A DNA stretch of 64,000 nt, taken from the NCBI GenBank assembly GCA_965263105.1, contig CBDHGL010000003.1, positions 4,092,001 through 4,156,000 of the forward strand, read 5' to 3'. A program made the translations under genes and the position numbers. A model generated the notes under the pieces. It did not search any database, was not told the DNA's origin, and was given only the letters and a program-made list of their open reading frames with translations. This document shows positions 63,538-64,000 of this stretch, one piece after another (position 1 is the stretch's first letter; each line of letters opens with the position of its first letter). This DNA is from JBCCTX01 sp965263105. Lineage in GTDB: Bacteria > Bacteroidota > Bacteroidia > J057.

Positions 63538-63813
63538 AAATTAGTTGGAAATCTATGCCCTACAAATTATGGGAGAGAAGGAAAATTTGATAACGTAGCA
63601 GGAGCTTTGTTGGCGTATGGATCCCTGTTAAGTTTTGAAAAAGGAGTGGGAGCCTATCTGGGATTTTTATCATTCGACAGCAAAACGGAACTTATACCAA
63701 TGTATATGCAAAAATATGGAGCTACTCATGCTGGGGGCCAAAAAATGTATCTAGACCCAAAATCAGGAAGGGAGCTTATTAAAAAATATTTGAATAGATC
63801 TTTTTACGATTAG
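63538..63813 (+). pseudogene. GNAT-like protein fragment, 5'-truncated
   Basis: The open frame begins after a stop at 63535-63537 with no good start. It reads LCPTNYGREGKFDNVAGALLAYG then LGFLSFDSKTELIPMYMQKYGATHAGGQKMYLD. This resembles the C-terminal half of a family of small GNAT-fold proteins (VAG-LLA-A, GFVSF-AKTKLI-HY---GA). The N-terminal half is missing from the window to the left, so it is a remnant or is frameshifted. A TTG at 63607 could initiate only an incomplete domain. It lies 5 bp upstream of a small ORF, as in relatives (from memory). Confidence 0.5.
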
Positions 63814-63818
63814 GCACT

Positions 63819-64000
63819 ATGAAGGAAAAAAAGTTCGTCAATAAAGGAGGTATTACCGGTACTGGAAAAAGTCTGGTAAATACAAATAGTGAAGAGTTTA
63901 AGATTCTTCGCAAGAAAATAGAAGATGCTTCAGAAAGTCGTAGTCAGTTGGAGCGGATTGAAGATTATCTAATAGGTATTCGCTTACAAATGGAACGTTA
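63819..64000 (+). CDS. Small charged protein, partial at window edge
   Basis: From ATG 63819 the frame encodes at least 60 residues (MKEKKFVNKGGITGTGKSLV..., ending RLQMER) and reaches the end of the window, where the next codon begins TA. It has a Lys/Gly-rich start and a helical, charged second half. It follows the GNAT-like fragment by 5 bp and the two look like a unit, perhaps a toxin-antitoxin or modifier pair. This is a guess. Confidence 0.5.
   Translation, partial: MKEKKFVNKGGITGTGKSLVNTNSEEFKILRKKIEDASESRSQLERIEDYLIGIRLQMER

Overview
The window looks like a chromosomal segment of a Bacteroidota bacterium, probably Cytophagia- or Saprospiria-like. The evidence is a type IX secretion C-terminal domain on a fasciclin-repeat protein, a ParB - DUF5683-type - DapB gene order, a LETM1-related protein, a DUF6909-like protein, promoters matching the Bacteroidota TAnnTTTG -7 element, and almost no Shine-Dalgarno sequences. 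No rRNA, tRNA, CRISPR array, prophage or complete insertion sequence was seen.

Layout. 0-9.7 kb: caspase-like protease, frameshifted amidohydrolase lipoprotein, stand-alone ABC ATPase, DUF6909-like nucleoside-phosphorylase-related protein, MarR regulator with S41 peptidase, sulfatase. 9.8-14.4 kb: MetY plus CoA-binding protein, then a five-repeat fasciclin protein. 14.5-22.7 kb: two PadR/FtsX-type permease units, with a decayed membrane-associated gene between them; this stretch is rich in frameshifts. 22.9-35.7 kb: DEAD-box helicase, DinB protein, an operon of two ATP-grasp proteins and an aspartoacylase-like hydrolase, divergent DgoK, a membrane-protein pair, DUF6807 and DUF4097 proteins. 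35.8-55.8 kb: two related modules, each with an NtrC-type response regulator and sensor kinase divergent from FtsX-type ABC permeases. The second module also has its own HlyD adaptor and ABC ATPase. A duplicated 3' segment and an Rpn-nuclease remnant lie between the modules. 55.8-64 kb: parB, DUF5683-type gene, dapB, LETM1-related gene, adenylate cyclase, NAD(P)-binding protein, cytochrome c-sugar dehydrogenase fusion, and the edge of a GNAT-like/small-protein pair.

How the genes connect. The strongest signal is a shared regulatory architecture at three distant sites (about 4.7, 40.7 and 52.8 kb). Each has two 17-bp imperfect palindromes of the form TGTYTCAnnnTGGMACA, 22-23 bp apart. On the minus-strand side of each, 63-65 bp away, is a sigma-54-like element (GG-N10-G followed by C, T or A, sharing GGmATAC). 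The three minus-strand transcripts are an ABC ATPase without a permease, a permease pair without an ATPase, and a complete HlyD-ATPase-permease-permease operon. Two of the three sites abut genes for NtrC-type regulators. I infer one sigma-54/NtrC regulon that co-expresses parts of MacB/FtsX-type transport machinery, possibly with the lone ATPase serving the ATPase-less permeases.

A second theme is genome plasticity. A dispersed intergenic repeat with the core GTGGACCATCGACTAT occurs at many gene borders, and two long arrays of it form inverted copies flanking about 14.7 kb. Single-base frameshifts affect five genes and could be real decay or assembly indels.
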